Below are positions 1-9,086 of a stretch of 64,000 bases of DNA, one piece after another. Source of the DNA: Acidobacteriota bacterium (GTDB lineage: Bacteria; Actinomycetota; Acidimicrobiia; Acidimicrobiales; RAAP-2); NCBI GenBank assembly GCA_018971185.1, contig JAGXBH010000005.1, positions 1 to 64,000 of the forward strand, read 5' to 3'. Position 1 is the first letter of the stretch, and each line of letters starts with the position of its first letter. The notes beneath the pieces were generated by a model. It ran no database searches. It had not been told where the DNA came from and worked only from the letters and a program-made list of their open reading frames with translations. The position numbers and the translations under genes were made by a program.

Positions 1-909
1 CACGTCGGTCAATGACGACTGCAGACTCGCGAAGATGGCGACCGACAGCACCACCCCGACGATCGTTCCGCGCCCGCCGAAGATCGAGACGCCCCCGAAG
101 AGCGCGATCGCGACGACGTTGAGTTCGAGTCCCAGTCCGGTGTCCGACGCCGAACTCGCCTGTTGGAAGGTGTAGAGGAGGCCCGCGAAGGCGCAGAGGA
201 ACCCCGAAACGACGTAGAGGAAGAACTTGATCCGCTTGACCCGGATGCCCGAGAAGAACGCCGTTTCACCCTGGAGCCCGATGGCGTAGATGGAGCGACC
301 CACGGGCGTCATGTGAAGGACCACGCCGAAGATGAGGGCGAGGACCACGAAGATGGCGAAGTCGTAGGCGATGTGGGTGTTGCCGATGGGCAGGCTGATC
401 TTGGTGAAGGACGCCGGGAAGCCCACGGCCGTGTTGCTCCCCAGGACGATGAGCGCGATGCCGCGATAGAGCGTGAGGGTCCCGATGGTCACCGCGATCG
501 AGGGGAGGCCGAGCGTGGTGATCAACAACCCGTTCAGAGCGCCGCCGATGATGCCCACCGCGAGGCAGATCGCCATCGCCCACCAGATGTTCCACCCGTG
601 CATGAACAGGTAGCCGAGGATGCTGGCCGACAGTCCCAGCATGGAGCCGACGGAGAGGTCGATCTCGCCGGTGATGATGATCAGGGTCATCGGTAGGGCC
701 ATGATGGCGATCTCACCGAAGTTGAGGCCGGCGAAGAAGAAGGTCTGCATGTTGAGGAAGTAGCTGGAGACCGAAGAGCCGTAGATCAGGCTCACCACGA
801 AGAGCACGACGAGTCCGGACTCCCAGCGAAGTCCCGAACGAAGCCATGTCTGCCAGGTACGCTGCTCGGTCGACGGTTCGACCGACAGCGCCGTCTCAGT
901 TGTCGTCAT
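1..909 (-). CDS. Sugar ABC transporter permease (RbsC/RhaPQ-like), 3' end truncated by window edge
   Basis: Reading the minus strand from ATG at 909 gives [44 protein letters not shown]...MTLIIITGEIDLSVGSMLGLSASILGYL..., with the typical EIDLSVGS motif; no stop before position 1, so absent from the ORF track. Confidence 0.85.
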   Translation of the reverse strand, partial: MTTTETALSVEPSTEQRTWQTWLRSGLRWESGLVVLFVVSLIYGSSVSSYFLNMQTFFFAGLNFGEIAIMALPMTLIIITGEIDLSVGSMLGLSASILGYLFMHGWNIWWAMAICLAVGIIGGALNGLLITTLGLPSIAVTIGTLTLYRGIALIVLGSNTAVGFPASFTKISLPIGNTHIAYDFAIFVVLALIFGVVLHMTPVGRSIYAIGLQGETAFFSGIRVKRIKFFLYVVSGFLCAFAGLLYTFQQASSASDTGLGLELNVVAIALFGGVSIFGGRGTIVGVVLSVAIFASLQSSLTDV

Positions 910-1933
910 GGTGCGCACCCTCCACTCGCAAGATGCGCTCCGCGCGCAACGACACGTAGCGGTCGAAGGCGATGGCCACCAGCAATAGCAGACCGGCCAC
1001 CGCCTGATTCCAGAATGACGACACGCGCGCCGCCACGAGCGCCTGGTCGATCGTGTTCAATAGCAACGCCCCCAAGGCGGCCCCGAGCACGGTCCCGCTC
1101 CCGCCGAAGATCGCGACGCCACCCACCACGCACGCCGCCACCACGTTGAGCTCATAGCCCAGACCGGCCGTCGAGGCCACCGTGGCAAACTCGGCCAGCC
1201 ACAGCGCTCCCCCCAGGCCGGCCAGCGCCCCGCTGATGGCGAAGGCACTGAAGATGCGACGCGGCACACGGACCCCGGCGAGGACCGCGGCGTCGGGGTT
1301 CGATCCGATGGCGTAGAGGTCACGCGCGGATCGGAACGTCCGCATCACGTAGCCCACGACCGCGACCACCGCGGACGCGATGATGAAGAGGGTCGGGATG
1401 CCCAAGATCGTGCCCGCCCCCAGATTGACGAAGGACTGGGGAATCTGACTGGGTTCGATCTGCACGCCGTTGTCGATCACGGCGTCGACGCCGCGGATGA
1501 TGTAGAGCATGCCCAGCGTGACCACGAGCGCCGGCACTCGCGCGTAGGCGACGATCACGCCGTTCACCGCCCCGCACACCAGACCGATGAGCAGACCCGC
1601 GAGGAGCGCCACGATGACGGGCATGTGAGGATAGTGGGCGAACAGGTCTCCCACCAGGAACGCCGACAAACCGAGCACCGACCCGATGGAGAGATCGACG
1701 TTGCGCGTGATGATGACCAGGGTCTCGCCGACGCCCAACATAATGATGATCGCCGGACCCGCCAGCATCTGTTGCACCGAAGCGACGCTGGCGAACGAGG
1801 GGTTCTTGAAGTAGGTCAGGGCGAAGACGAGGATGACGGCGACGACGATGGCCAGCTCGCGAAAGCGCAACACCGCCGACACCAGGCTCGAGCGTGGCGA
1901 CGTTCCCAACGACTGGCTTTCGAGGACACTCAA
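896..1933 (-). CDS. Sugar ABC transporter permease (RbsC/RhaPQ-like)
   Basis: 345 aa, multi-TM, motif [23 protein letters not shown]; start overlaps the upstream ATPase stop (ATGA). Confidence 0.92.
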   Translation of the reverse strand: MSVLESQSLGTSPRSSLVSAVLRFRELAIVVAVILVFALTYFKNPSFASVASVQQMLAGPAIIIMLGVGETLVIITRNVDLSIGSVLGLSAFLVGDLFAHYPHMPVIVALLAGLLIGLVCGAVNGVIVAYARVPALVVTLGMLYIIRGVDAVIDNGVQIEPSQIPQSFVNLGAGTILGIPTLFIIASAVVAVVGYVMRTFRSARDLYAIGSNPDAAVLAGVRVPRRIFSAFAISGALAGLGGALWLAEFATVASTAGLGYELNVVAACVVGGVAIFGGSGTVLGAALGALLLNTIDQALVAARVSSFWNQAVAGLLLLVAIAFDRYVSLRAERILRVEGAHHDDN

Positions 1934-3483
1934 CTCACACCCGCCTTCACCTGACCGGCGGCCGCGCGCATGATCGACTCCTCATCGGCCTCCTCCCGCG
2001 TGAACTCGCCCGACAAGCGACCCTCGTGCAGCACCAGAATGCGATCCGCCACGCCGAGGACCTCGGGCATCTCCGAGGAGATCATCAGGATCGCGACGCC
2101 CTGCTCGACCAGTTCGCCCAGTAGTCGGTGCACCTCGGCCTTGGTCCCGATATCGATGCCGCGGGTCGGTTCATCGATGATCAGCAGCCGGGGCTTTCGC
2201 GCCAGCCACTTGGCCAGCACGACCTTCTGTTGATTACCGCCCGAGAGGGTCTTGACGGGATTGGCGAAACGGCCGTACTTCAAGTGGAGTCGGGCCGCCC
2301 ACTCGGTGGCGAGGCGTCTCTCCGACGATCGACGGATGAGGCCGAATCGGCTGAGCTCGTGGATGGAGGCGAGCGAGGCGTTGCGGTCGATCGCCATCTC
2401 CATGACGAGCCCCTGCTGACGGCGATCCTCGGGGACGAAGCCGATGCCGGCCCTCATCGCCGCGAGGGGTGACCCTGACTTGAGGGTCTGGCCCAGGAGG
2501 CGCACCCTCCCCGCGTCGACGCGATCGATGCCGAAGATGCCCCGAGCCACCTCGGTGCGTCCCGCACCCACGAGACCGGCCAGTCCCACGATCTCACCGG
2601 CACGCACGTTGAAGGAGATGTCCGTGAACACCCCCTCGCGCGTCAGGTGCTCGACCTCGAGGACGTTGAGTCCAGGGGTCCTCGCGTGCTCCCCGTAGAG
2701 CGAGACGATGTCGCGACCCACCATGGCGTAGATCACCTCGTCGATGGTGAGGTCCTCGATCGGCGCGGTTCGAACGAACGCGCCGTCGCGCATGATCGTG
2801 ACGCGCTGGCACATCGCGAACACCTCTTCGAGACGATGCGAGATGAACATGATGGCGGCCCCCTCCTTGCGCAGGGTGGCGACCACGTCGAAGAGCCGCT
2901 GGACCTCGACGTCGCTCAGGGCCGCCGTCGGCTCGTCCATGATGATGATCTTGGCGTTGAAGGAGATGGCCTTGGCGATCTCGACGATCTGCTGGTCGGC
3001 GACCGAGAGGCCCCGAGCGACCCGGTGCGGCGAAAGATGGACCCCCAGCCGGGCGAAGACCTGGCGGGCGCGTTCGACCATCTCCGAGCGGTCGATTCGC
3101 CGACCGGACCGCAGGGGATGACGCCCCATGAAAATGTTCTCAGCGACACTGAGGTCGGGGAACAGTGTCGGCTCCTGGTAGATGACCGCCACACCCGCCT
3201 CACGGGCGTCAATGGGGCTCGAGAACCTGACCGGCTGGCCGTCGAGGGTGACGTGTCCGCCATCGGCGCCGTGCACGCCGGCCAGGATCTTGACGAGCGT
3301 GGACTTTCCCGCGCCGTTCTCACCGAGAAGGGCGTGGGCCTCTCCGGCGAACAAGGTGATCGAGCCGTTGACGAGAGCCTTGACGGGACCGAAGTACTTG
3401 GTGGCACTCTCCACCACCAGCACGGGTTCCCCCGTCGACGATGCCGGCGCGACGGACGGCACCGTCATCTCGCCTCCTGCCAT
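1930..3483 (-). CDS. Sugar ABC transporter ATP-binding protein, two fused NBDs (RbsA/RhaT-like)
   Basis: 517 aa; Walker [15 protein letters not shown], two ABC domains, [39 protein letters not shown]. Confidence 0.95.
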   Translation of the reverse strand: MAGGEMTVPSVAPASSTGEPVLVVESATKYFGPVKALVNGSITLFAGEAHALLGENGAGKSTLVKILAGVHGADGGHVTLDGQPVRFSSPIDAREAGVAVIYQEPTLFPDLSVAENIFMGRHPLRSGRRIDRSEMVERARQVFARLGVHLSPHRVARGLSVADQQIVEIAKAISFNAKIIIMDEPTAALSDVEVQRLFDVVATLRKEGAAIMFISHRLEEVFAMCQRVTIMRDGAFVRTAPIEDLTIDEVIYAMVGRDIVSLYGEHARTPGLNVLEVEHLTREGVFTDISFNVRAGEIVGLAGLVGAGRTEVARGIFGIDRVDAGRVRLLGQTLKSGSPLAAMRAGIGFVPEDRRQQGLVMEMAIDRNASLASIHELSRFGLIRRSSERRLATEWAARLHLKYGRFANPVKTLSGGNQQKVVLAKWLARKPRLLIIDEPTRGIDIGTKAEVHRLLGELVEQGVAILMISSEMPEVLGVADRILVLHEGRLSGEFTREEADEESIMRAAAGQVKAGVS

Positions 3484-3597
3484 CGTTCCCCCCTTACACC
3501 GTTGTCACCACCCCGACCCGCGCCGCTGGTCATCGAGACCGCCGCGACGAGGCCACTCCCCGAAATCGGTGAAGTCGGCCCACCTTAGCGAGATTTA

Positions 3598-3611
3598 TTG
3601 AAACGTGTCAA
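3598..3611. promoter_or_regulatory. LacI-family operator TTGAAACGTGTCAA, upstream of the sugar ABC operon
   Basis: 14-bp near-palindrome (one mismatched pair, central CpG); exact copy (other orientation) at 4854-4867 and 7871-7884; contains TTGACA in -35 position toward the ABC operon. Confidence 0.85.
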
Positions 3612-3641
3612 GTACCTCCAGCGCGGTGCTGACGTCAGGTG

Positions 3642-4703
3642 TCAGGGCGCGGTGCTCGACGACGCCCGCACGACGAGCTCGGGTTCGAAACGCACCTCGC
3701 GGTGACGATGCTCCGGATTGCGCACCTCGTCCAACAGCAATTCGGCGGCCGCGACGCCCAGCTCGAAGGCCGGCTGGCGCACCGACGTGAGGGCGGGCGA
3801 GAGCATGGATCCGAAGATCAGGTCGTCGTATCCCACGACGGCCAGGTCCTCGGGCACCCGGACGTCGCGCGACGCCAGGCCGCGGAGTACCCCCAACGCC
3901 AACAGGTCGTTGGCGCACATGACGGCGGTGGGTCGTGGCACCATCGAGAGGATCCGCTCCACCACCTCCTCGCCGTGTCGCACGGTCAATGCGCCCACCG
4001 ACAACTCGCTCGCCTCACGAGGTGAGCGCTTCGAGAGCGCCCGCACGGCCTTGCGCACGCCCTGGCGACGGTCACGACATTGTCGTATCGTCGTGGGTCC
4101 GTTGAAGAAGACGATGCGCGTGTGGCCCATGTCGAAGAGATGACGCGCCGCGAGCTCTCCGCCTCGCACGTCATCGACCGTGACCGAGCAGAACTCATCG
4201 GCCGCCGCCTTGCGGTCGAGCAACACCGTCGGCACACCTCTCGTCCTCAGTCCCGCCAGGCCCTCGAGGTCGGCGGCGGCCGGCGTGATCAGGATCCCCT
4301 CCACCCGGTGCTCCTCCATCGCCCGTACGAAGCTGGCCTCGCGCTCGACGGAGTCATCGGTGCTGGCCAGCATCAGGACGTATCCCTCGGCTTGCAGGCT
4401 GCTCTCGGCGCCGCGGAACATCTCGGTGAAGAACGGGTTGGACACGTCGAGCACCACGACGCCCACCGTGTGGGAACGCCCCCCGCGAAGTTGGTAGGCC
4501 TGCGTGTTACGAATGAATCCGGTCGTCTCCACCGCCTCCAGTACCCGCCGCCGAGTGGCCTCGGCGACGATGTCGGGCCGGTTCAACACGTTGGACACCG
4601 TCCCAGTGGACACGCCGGCCACCTTGGCGACGTCACGGATGGTCACGGGGACCCACGTCCGCGATTCATTCGTCGGAGGGGCCCCTCGGTTCTTTCGGGT
4701 CAT
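3642..4703 (-). CDS. LacI-family transcriptional regulator
   Basis: VTIRDVAKVAGVSTGTVSNVLNRPDIVAEATRRRVLEAVETTGF N-terminal HTH, periplasmic-binding-like sensor domain; start placed at MTRKNRG rather than the ORF-track 4757. Confidence 0.93.
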   Translation of the reverse strand: MTRKNRGAPPTNESRTWVPVTIRDVAKVAGVSTGTVSNVLNRPDIVAEATRRRVLEAVETTGFIRNTQAYQLRGGRSHTVGVVVLDVSNPFFTEMFRGAESSLQAEGYVLMLASTDDSVEREASFVRAMEEHRVEGILITPAAADLEGLAGLRTRGVPTVLLDRKAAADEFCSVTVDDVRGGELAARHLFDMGHTRIVFFNGPTTIRQCRDRRQGVRKAVRALSKRSPREASELSVGALTVRHGEEVVERILSMVPRPTAVMCANDLLALGVLRGLASRDVRVPEDLAVVGYDDLIFGSMLSPALTSVRQPAFELGVAAAELLLDEVRNPEHRHREVRFEPELVVRASSSTAP

Positions 4704-4819
4704 GGAAGTGTCAGTCTCGCACCTGACCGTGAGGCACGCAAGGAACTCGCGCGCCAAGTGTCACCTCATCGCAACCATCGACGCCACGCCACTGGGTACC
4801 ATCGTCGCCAGGCGGGGCA

Positions 4820-4833
4820 GTGAAACGTTCCAC
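4820..4833. promoter_or_regulatory. Probable second, divergent LacI operator GTGAAACGTTCCAC
   Basis: 14-bp near-palindrome sharing the GAAACGT core; 34 bp centre-to-centre from the 4854-4867 operator. Confidence 0.5.
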
Positions 4834-4853
4834 CAGAAATGTCGCAGTGATAC

Positions 4854-4881
4854 TTGACACGTTTCAATCAGTGGATATAAG
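4854..4881 (+). promoter_or_regulatory. Promoter with embedded operator: TTGACACGTTTCAA (4854-4867), -35 TTGACA, 16-bp spacer, -10 TATAAG (4876-4881), toward the substrate-binding protein gene
   Basis: Direct reading; same 14-mer as at 3598 and 7871. Confidence 0.75.
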
Positions 4882-5180
4882 GTTTGCCGACTTCGACCAC
4901 ATCGTGATGCGTTCGTCGGCGAAATCGGATGTTCACTCGTCGTATCGACGTGGCAGCACGCAGTGCGAGAAGTACGCAATACGAGATCAATGGTCAAACG
5001 CCTCCGGTACGCGAGCATGGCTCACGCGCGGGGGGTGAGGGCGACATCTAGGGGGGAAGGGGGCAGTGCGGCGACACCCGGTCGTCGATATATGGACGCG
5101 AAGCGCGCCGGGGGCCATCGTGGCCGTCGGCATCAAGACGAGTCAATACTCGTGACTCTCCCGAAAGGACAACAATCAAC

Positions 5181-6224
5181 ATGAAATTGAAGAACCGCAC
5201 CATCACGGCGCTCGCGAGCTCCGCGTTGGCGACCACGTTGGTCATCGGATTGGGTGGCTTCGGCCTCTCCACGGCGTCGGCCAGCCCCAAGCTGAAGAGT
5301 GGGCAGACCTTCTACTTGATCCCCAAGGACACCGTCAACCCCTACGAGACCCTTGAAGACGGGGGCATCACCGCCGCGCTCAAGACCCTCGGGGACAAGA
5401 CCGTCGTCAACTCGGGCACCACGGACACCGCGGCGTCGCAGATCCCGGGCATCCAGGCGGCCATCCAGGCGCACGCCGCGGGCATCGTGATCGCGGGCAA
5501 CGACCCTTCGGCCCTCTGCCCGTCGCTCGCACAGGCGCACGCCGCGGGTCTGGTGATCGTCTCGGCCGACTCCGACATCTCCTGCCCCAACCACTTGTTC
5601 ATCAACCAGGCCAATACCGCGACCATCGGGACCTCCGAGGTTGACCTCCTGGCGAAGGAGATTGGCAAGAGCGGCCAGATCGCGATCCTCTCCGCGGCCG
5701 CCACGGCGACCAACCAAAACTCCTGGATCAAGTACATGAAGGTGGAGCTGAAGAAGTACCCGAAGATGAAGCTGGTGGCGACGGTGTACGGCAACGACCA
5801 GCCGGCGGCCTCGCTCACGGTGTTGCAGGGCCTGCTCTCGGCCTACCCCAACCTTCGCGGCATCATTTCCCCGACGACGGTGGGTATCTCGACCGCGGCC
5901 CAGTACCTCGACACGCACAAGTCGCTGCTCAAGCACCTGACCCTTACCGGTCTCGGACTGCCCTCGCAGATGAAGAAGTATGTGTTGGACGGCACGGTGA
6001 AGTCCTTCGAGCTGTGGAACCCGGTGAACCTGGGTCGCCTGGCCGGCTTCGCCGTCGCGAACCTGGCCTCGGGCACCATCAAGATCGCCGCGGGTCAGAA
6101 GTTCAACGCGCCGGGACTCGGTGAGTACACCATCCTGCCCCCGGCTGCGGGCACCGGTCCCTCGGTGGTCCTCGGACCGCCCTTCGTCTTCACCAAGGCG
6201 AACGTGGCCAAGTTCAACTTCTAG
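5181..6224 (+). CDS. Sugar ABC transporter substrate-binding protein (periplasmic binding protein type 1)
   Basis: 347 aa, signal peptide (MKLKNRTITALASSALATTLVIGLGGFGLSTASA), SBP fold; GAAAGGA ribosome-binding site; adjacent to matching permeases/ATPase. Confidence 0.9.
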   Translation: MKLKNRTITALASSALATTLVIGLGGFGLSTASASPKLKSGQTFYLIPKDTVNPYETLEDGGITAALKTLGDKTVVNSGTTDTAASQIPGIQAAIQAHAAGIVIAGNDPSALCPSLAQAHAAGLVIVSADSDISCPNHLFINQANTATIGTSEVDLLAKEIGKSGQIAILSAAATATNQNSWIKYMKVELKKYPKMKLVATVYGNDQPAASLTVLQGLLSAYPNLRGIISPTTVGISTAAQYLDTHKSLLKHLTLTGLGLPSQMKKYVLDGTVKSFELWNPVNLGRLAGFAVANLASGTIKIAAGQKFNAPGLGEYTILPPAAGTGPSVVLGPPFVFTKANVAKFNF

Positions 6225-6229
6225 TTGAA

Positions 6230-6268
6230 GATGAGACCCCCGCCGCGCGTCGCGACGGGGGTCTCATC
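6230..6268 (+). terminator. Intrinsic-type terminator hairpin after the SBP gene
   Basis: 13-bp perfect stem GATGAGACCCCCG...CGGGGGTCTCATC. Confidence 0.75.
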
Positions 6269-6312
6269 GCATCCGCTGTGTCCACCTTCACCGGTGTCCC
6301 CCCGCACAGCGC

Positions 6313-6345
6313 ACGAACCCCGCCGAGTCACTCGGCGGGGTTCGT
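6313..6345. terminator. Second hairpin, probably terminator of the convergent isomerase gene
   Basis: 15-bp perfect stem ACGAACCCCGCCGAG-TCA-CTCGGCGGGGTTCGT, between convergent genes. Confidence 0.7.
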
Positions 6346-6367
6346 CGTTGCGCGAGGGATGGTGAAA

Positions 6368-7810
6368 CTAGACGACGACCAGTTCGATGCCGAGCAGTTC
6401 GGACACGGCGCGCAGTTCCGCCAGTCGGTGGCCCGTCCCGAGGGCCCAGTGATGGGCCACCGCGGTCGCACTCCAGGCGTCACACCACTCGCCCGGGTCG
6501 CGACCGAAGTCGACGCGCGACGTCGTGTTCCCGATCTGCAGCAACTCACCCTGCACGACCTCACCCTCGGAGGCCACGAATCGCAGAGAGCCGTCGCGCA
6601 GTTGCGTGAGTCCGAGGGCCGTGACCGGTCCGTGTTTCACGTCGAACTCCACCGAGATGCCCCAGCCGCGCTTCCCGTGGAAGACACCCAGGCCGCGTAG
6701 TACAGGCCGCCGGTCGCTGATGGCCAGATGGGCGGGTCCATCGTGACCCATCTCGACGACACCGTCGACGAAGTTGAGGGCCTGGAGCTCGGTGAAGGAG
6801 CCGCCCGCGCCCAGCCGGTCCATCACCATCATCGCAACTGACGTCCGCAGTTCGTATTCGCCACACACGGGGCGATGGCTGGCGGTGAGCAGAGACGCCC
6901 CCAGGATCATCCCCGCCGCCAAACGCTCGTGCTGTTCGCCCTCAAGGCCGCGGTGGTAGTACGCCATCGAGTCGAGATCGAAGTCGGCGACGAGTCGCTC
7001 CATGCCGATGGCCACCCGCAATGACCAGTCCAGGTCGTCGGCAGCGACCGAGTCGAGTAGTTCGAACGTCTCGCGCACCTCGTGAAGGAGGAGCCGTACG
7101 TCATCGTCACCCACCTGAGCCACACGGACGCGGAGGTCGTCGATCTCGAGGACTTCGACGTGCCCACCGAGTCGCGCGGGGATGAGCGTGAGATCCGTCG
7201 ACACGTCGTACATGCCCGGATAGAGATGGCCTAGCAAGCCGTGCCGCCCGCCGCGCAGCGCCCGCGCCACCGACGCCGCCCGCACCCAACTCTCGATCCG
7301 CCGCCACGCCCGCTCGTCCGCCAAGTACCCCGAGACGGAGCGGAAGGACAGCCCACACCGTTCGAAGGAGTTGGCCATCTCGGGCAGCGGGCACGCACCG
7401 CAGTAGGCGAGCCACGCGCCGGTGTCGAAGGTGGCGTGATCCATGGCCTCGGTCGGTTGGAGATTGATGAAGAGGACTTCGGCCTTCGTTCGAAGGGCGA
7501 TCGGCACCACCATGGTGGCGGTCATGTACGTCGTGAGGAACATGACGATCAGGTCACAGCCGGCGGCGCGCAGTCTCTCCGCGGCGAGGTCCGCCTCTTG
7601 GGCGTCGGAGATGAATCCCACGTCCACCACCTCCGCGTCGAATCCGGTGATGCGGCGCGACACCTCGGCGGCCGACGCCTTCAACTGGGGAAGGAGAGTG
7701 GGGAACTGGGGCCAGTACGTGCCGAGCCCCCCGGCCACCAATCCGATCTTGGGCCGGGCGTTCCTCACCGGAGAGCGACGAAACGCCCCCACTTCGATCT
7801 GGCTCATCAT
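6368..7810 (-). CDS. L-fucose/L-arabinose isomerase family protein
   Basis: GLVAGGLGTYWPQFPTLLPQLKA and NLQPTEAMDHATFDTGAWLAYCGACPLPEMANSFERCG resemble the uncharacterised AraA/FucI-like isomerase family; start set at MMSQIEVG. Confidence 0.75.
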   Translation of the reverse strand: MMSQIEVGAFRRSPVRNARPKIGLVAGGLGTYWPQFPTLLPQLKASAAEVSRRITGFDAEVVDVGFISDAQEADLAAERLRAAGCDLIVMFLTTYMTATMVVPIALRTKAEVLFINLQPTEAMDHATFDTGAWLAYCGACPLPEMANSFERCGLSFRSVSGYLADERAWRRIESWVRAASVARALRGGRHGLLGHLYPGMYDVSTDLTLIPARLGGHVEVLEIDDLRVRVAQVGDDDVRLLLHEVRETFELLDSVAADDLDWSLRVAIGMERLVADFDLDSMAYYHRGLEGEQHERLAAGMILGASLLTASHRPVCGEYELRTSVAMMVMDRLGAGGSFTELQALNFVDGVVEMGHDGPAHLAISDRRPVLRGLGVFHGKRGWGISVEFDVKHGPVTALGLTQLRDGSLRFVASEGEVVQGELLQIGNTTSRVDFGRDPGEWCDAWSATAVAHHWALGTGHRLAELRAVSELLGIELVVV

Positions 7811-7870
7811 GCCATCCCCCCTGAGGTCGTCCACGTGACGAACTCGACCCCTCAACTATGGCATCCCGGG

Positions 7871-7884
7871 TTGACACGTTTCAA
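7871..7884. promoter_or_regulatory. LacI-family operator TTGACACGTTTCAA between divergent isomerase and esterase genes
   Basis: Identical to 4854-4867; reverse complement of 3598-3611. Confidence 0.85.
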
Positions 7885-7919
7885 CATCTGTGGGGCGATT
7901 GCGACTACATTTCTTTCCC

Positions 7920-8885
7920 ATGGTCCTGGACCCCGAACTGATGGCACTCCTCGGTGGCCCCTCCACCTCCGACCTCGACGACATCGCCGGATCGAGGGAG
8001 CGAGCCGCGGCAATCACCACCGAAGCGATCGCCGCACGCCGCACGCCGCCGGGCGTCACCTGGCGCGACACCACGATCAGGAGTGGCGACGGGTATGCGC
8101 TGGGAATACGCGTCTACTCATCAAGTGACCGTTCGACGCCGGGCGGGGCCCTGCTCTTCGTGCACGGCGGCGCCTTCGTCTTCGGCGACTTGGAACTCGA
8201 ACATGATCGCTGCACGTTCTACGCGGCGCACGCCGACGTGACGGTGGTGTCGGTCGACTATCGCCTGGCCCCGGAGTTCCCCTACCCGGCGGCGCACGAG
8301 GACGTGTGGGCGGCTCTCGCGTGGCTGATCGACTCGGCGGCGGAGCTCGGCGTCGACGCCGGACGGATCTGCCTCGGTGGTGCAAGTGCGGGAGGCTCTC
8401 TCGCCGCCGGCGTCGCCCTTCGCTGCCGGGACGGGTCTGGTCCATCGCTCGCCTCTTTGATGTTGATCTACCCGGCGCTCGACGATCGGGGCGCCACCTC
8501 GTCGATGTCGAGGTACGAGGAGTACGACCCCTGGGACGCCCGACGGTCGCGCCAGATGTGGCCGCTCTACCTCGGTCGCGAAGGAGCGGCGCCGACGTAC
8601 GCCGCGCCCGCTCGGGCCGAGACTGTGGACCGCCTCCCTCCCACTTTCTTGATGAGTTGCGAGGAGGACCCCCTGCGTGACGAGGACCTCGCGTTCGCCC
8701 TGCGATTGTTGGACGCGGGAGTGAGCGTGGAACTCCACCACTACCGCGCCACGTACCACGCCTTCGACGTGATTGGCCCCGAGACCTCGATCGGCCGACG
8801 GGCCCTCGCAGACCAAGCGGACTTCCTTCGTCGCACCGTCGGCGGGCGTGACCCCGAGACGTTGGCAGTGACCGATCGGGACTAG
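7920..8885 (+). CDS. Alpha/beta hydrolase, HSL-family esterase/lipase
   Basis: HGGAFVFGDLELEHDRC oxyanion-hole motif and GGASAGGSLAAGVALR nucleophile elbow. Confidence 0.88.
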   Translation: MVLDPELMALLGGPSTSDLDDIAGSRERAAAITTEAIAARRTPPGVTWRDTTIRSGDGYALGIRVYSSSDRSTPGGALLFVHGGAFVFGDLELEHDRCTFYAAHADVTVVSVDYRLAPEFPYPAAHEDVWAALAWLIDSAAELGVDAGRICLGGASAGGSLAAGVALRCRDGSGPSLASLMLIYPALDDRGATSSMSRYEEYDPWDARRSRQMWPLYLGREGAAPTYAAPARAETVDRLPPTFLMSCEEDPLRDEDLAFALRLLDAGVSVELHHYRATYHAFDVIGPETSIGRRALADQADFLRRTVGGRDPETLAVTDRD

Positions 8886-9086
8886 CGGCTCCGCGCACGG
8901 TCGGCCCGGGGCCACCCGGTCCAAGGTTCAGGTACGGGGTCGATAATCTTGAGAGGGCCGACCGCAGGTCACGGCGAACGATGGTGTCCGCCCACGTTGC
9001 GTCGAGTGCTCGGACGATCTCGATGCGGTGGGGCCCGGAGGTTAGACGTCGCTGCCGAGAGAAGTGCTCACGTGAGAGGGTGACGA

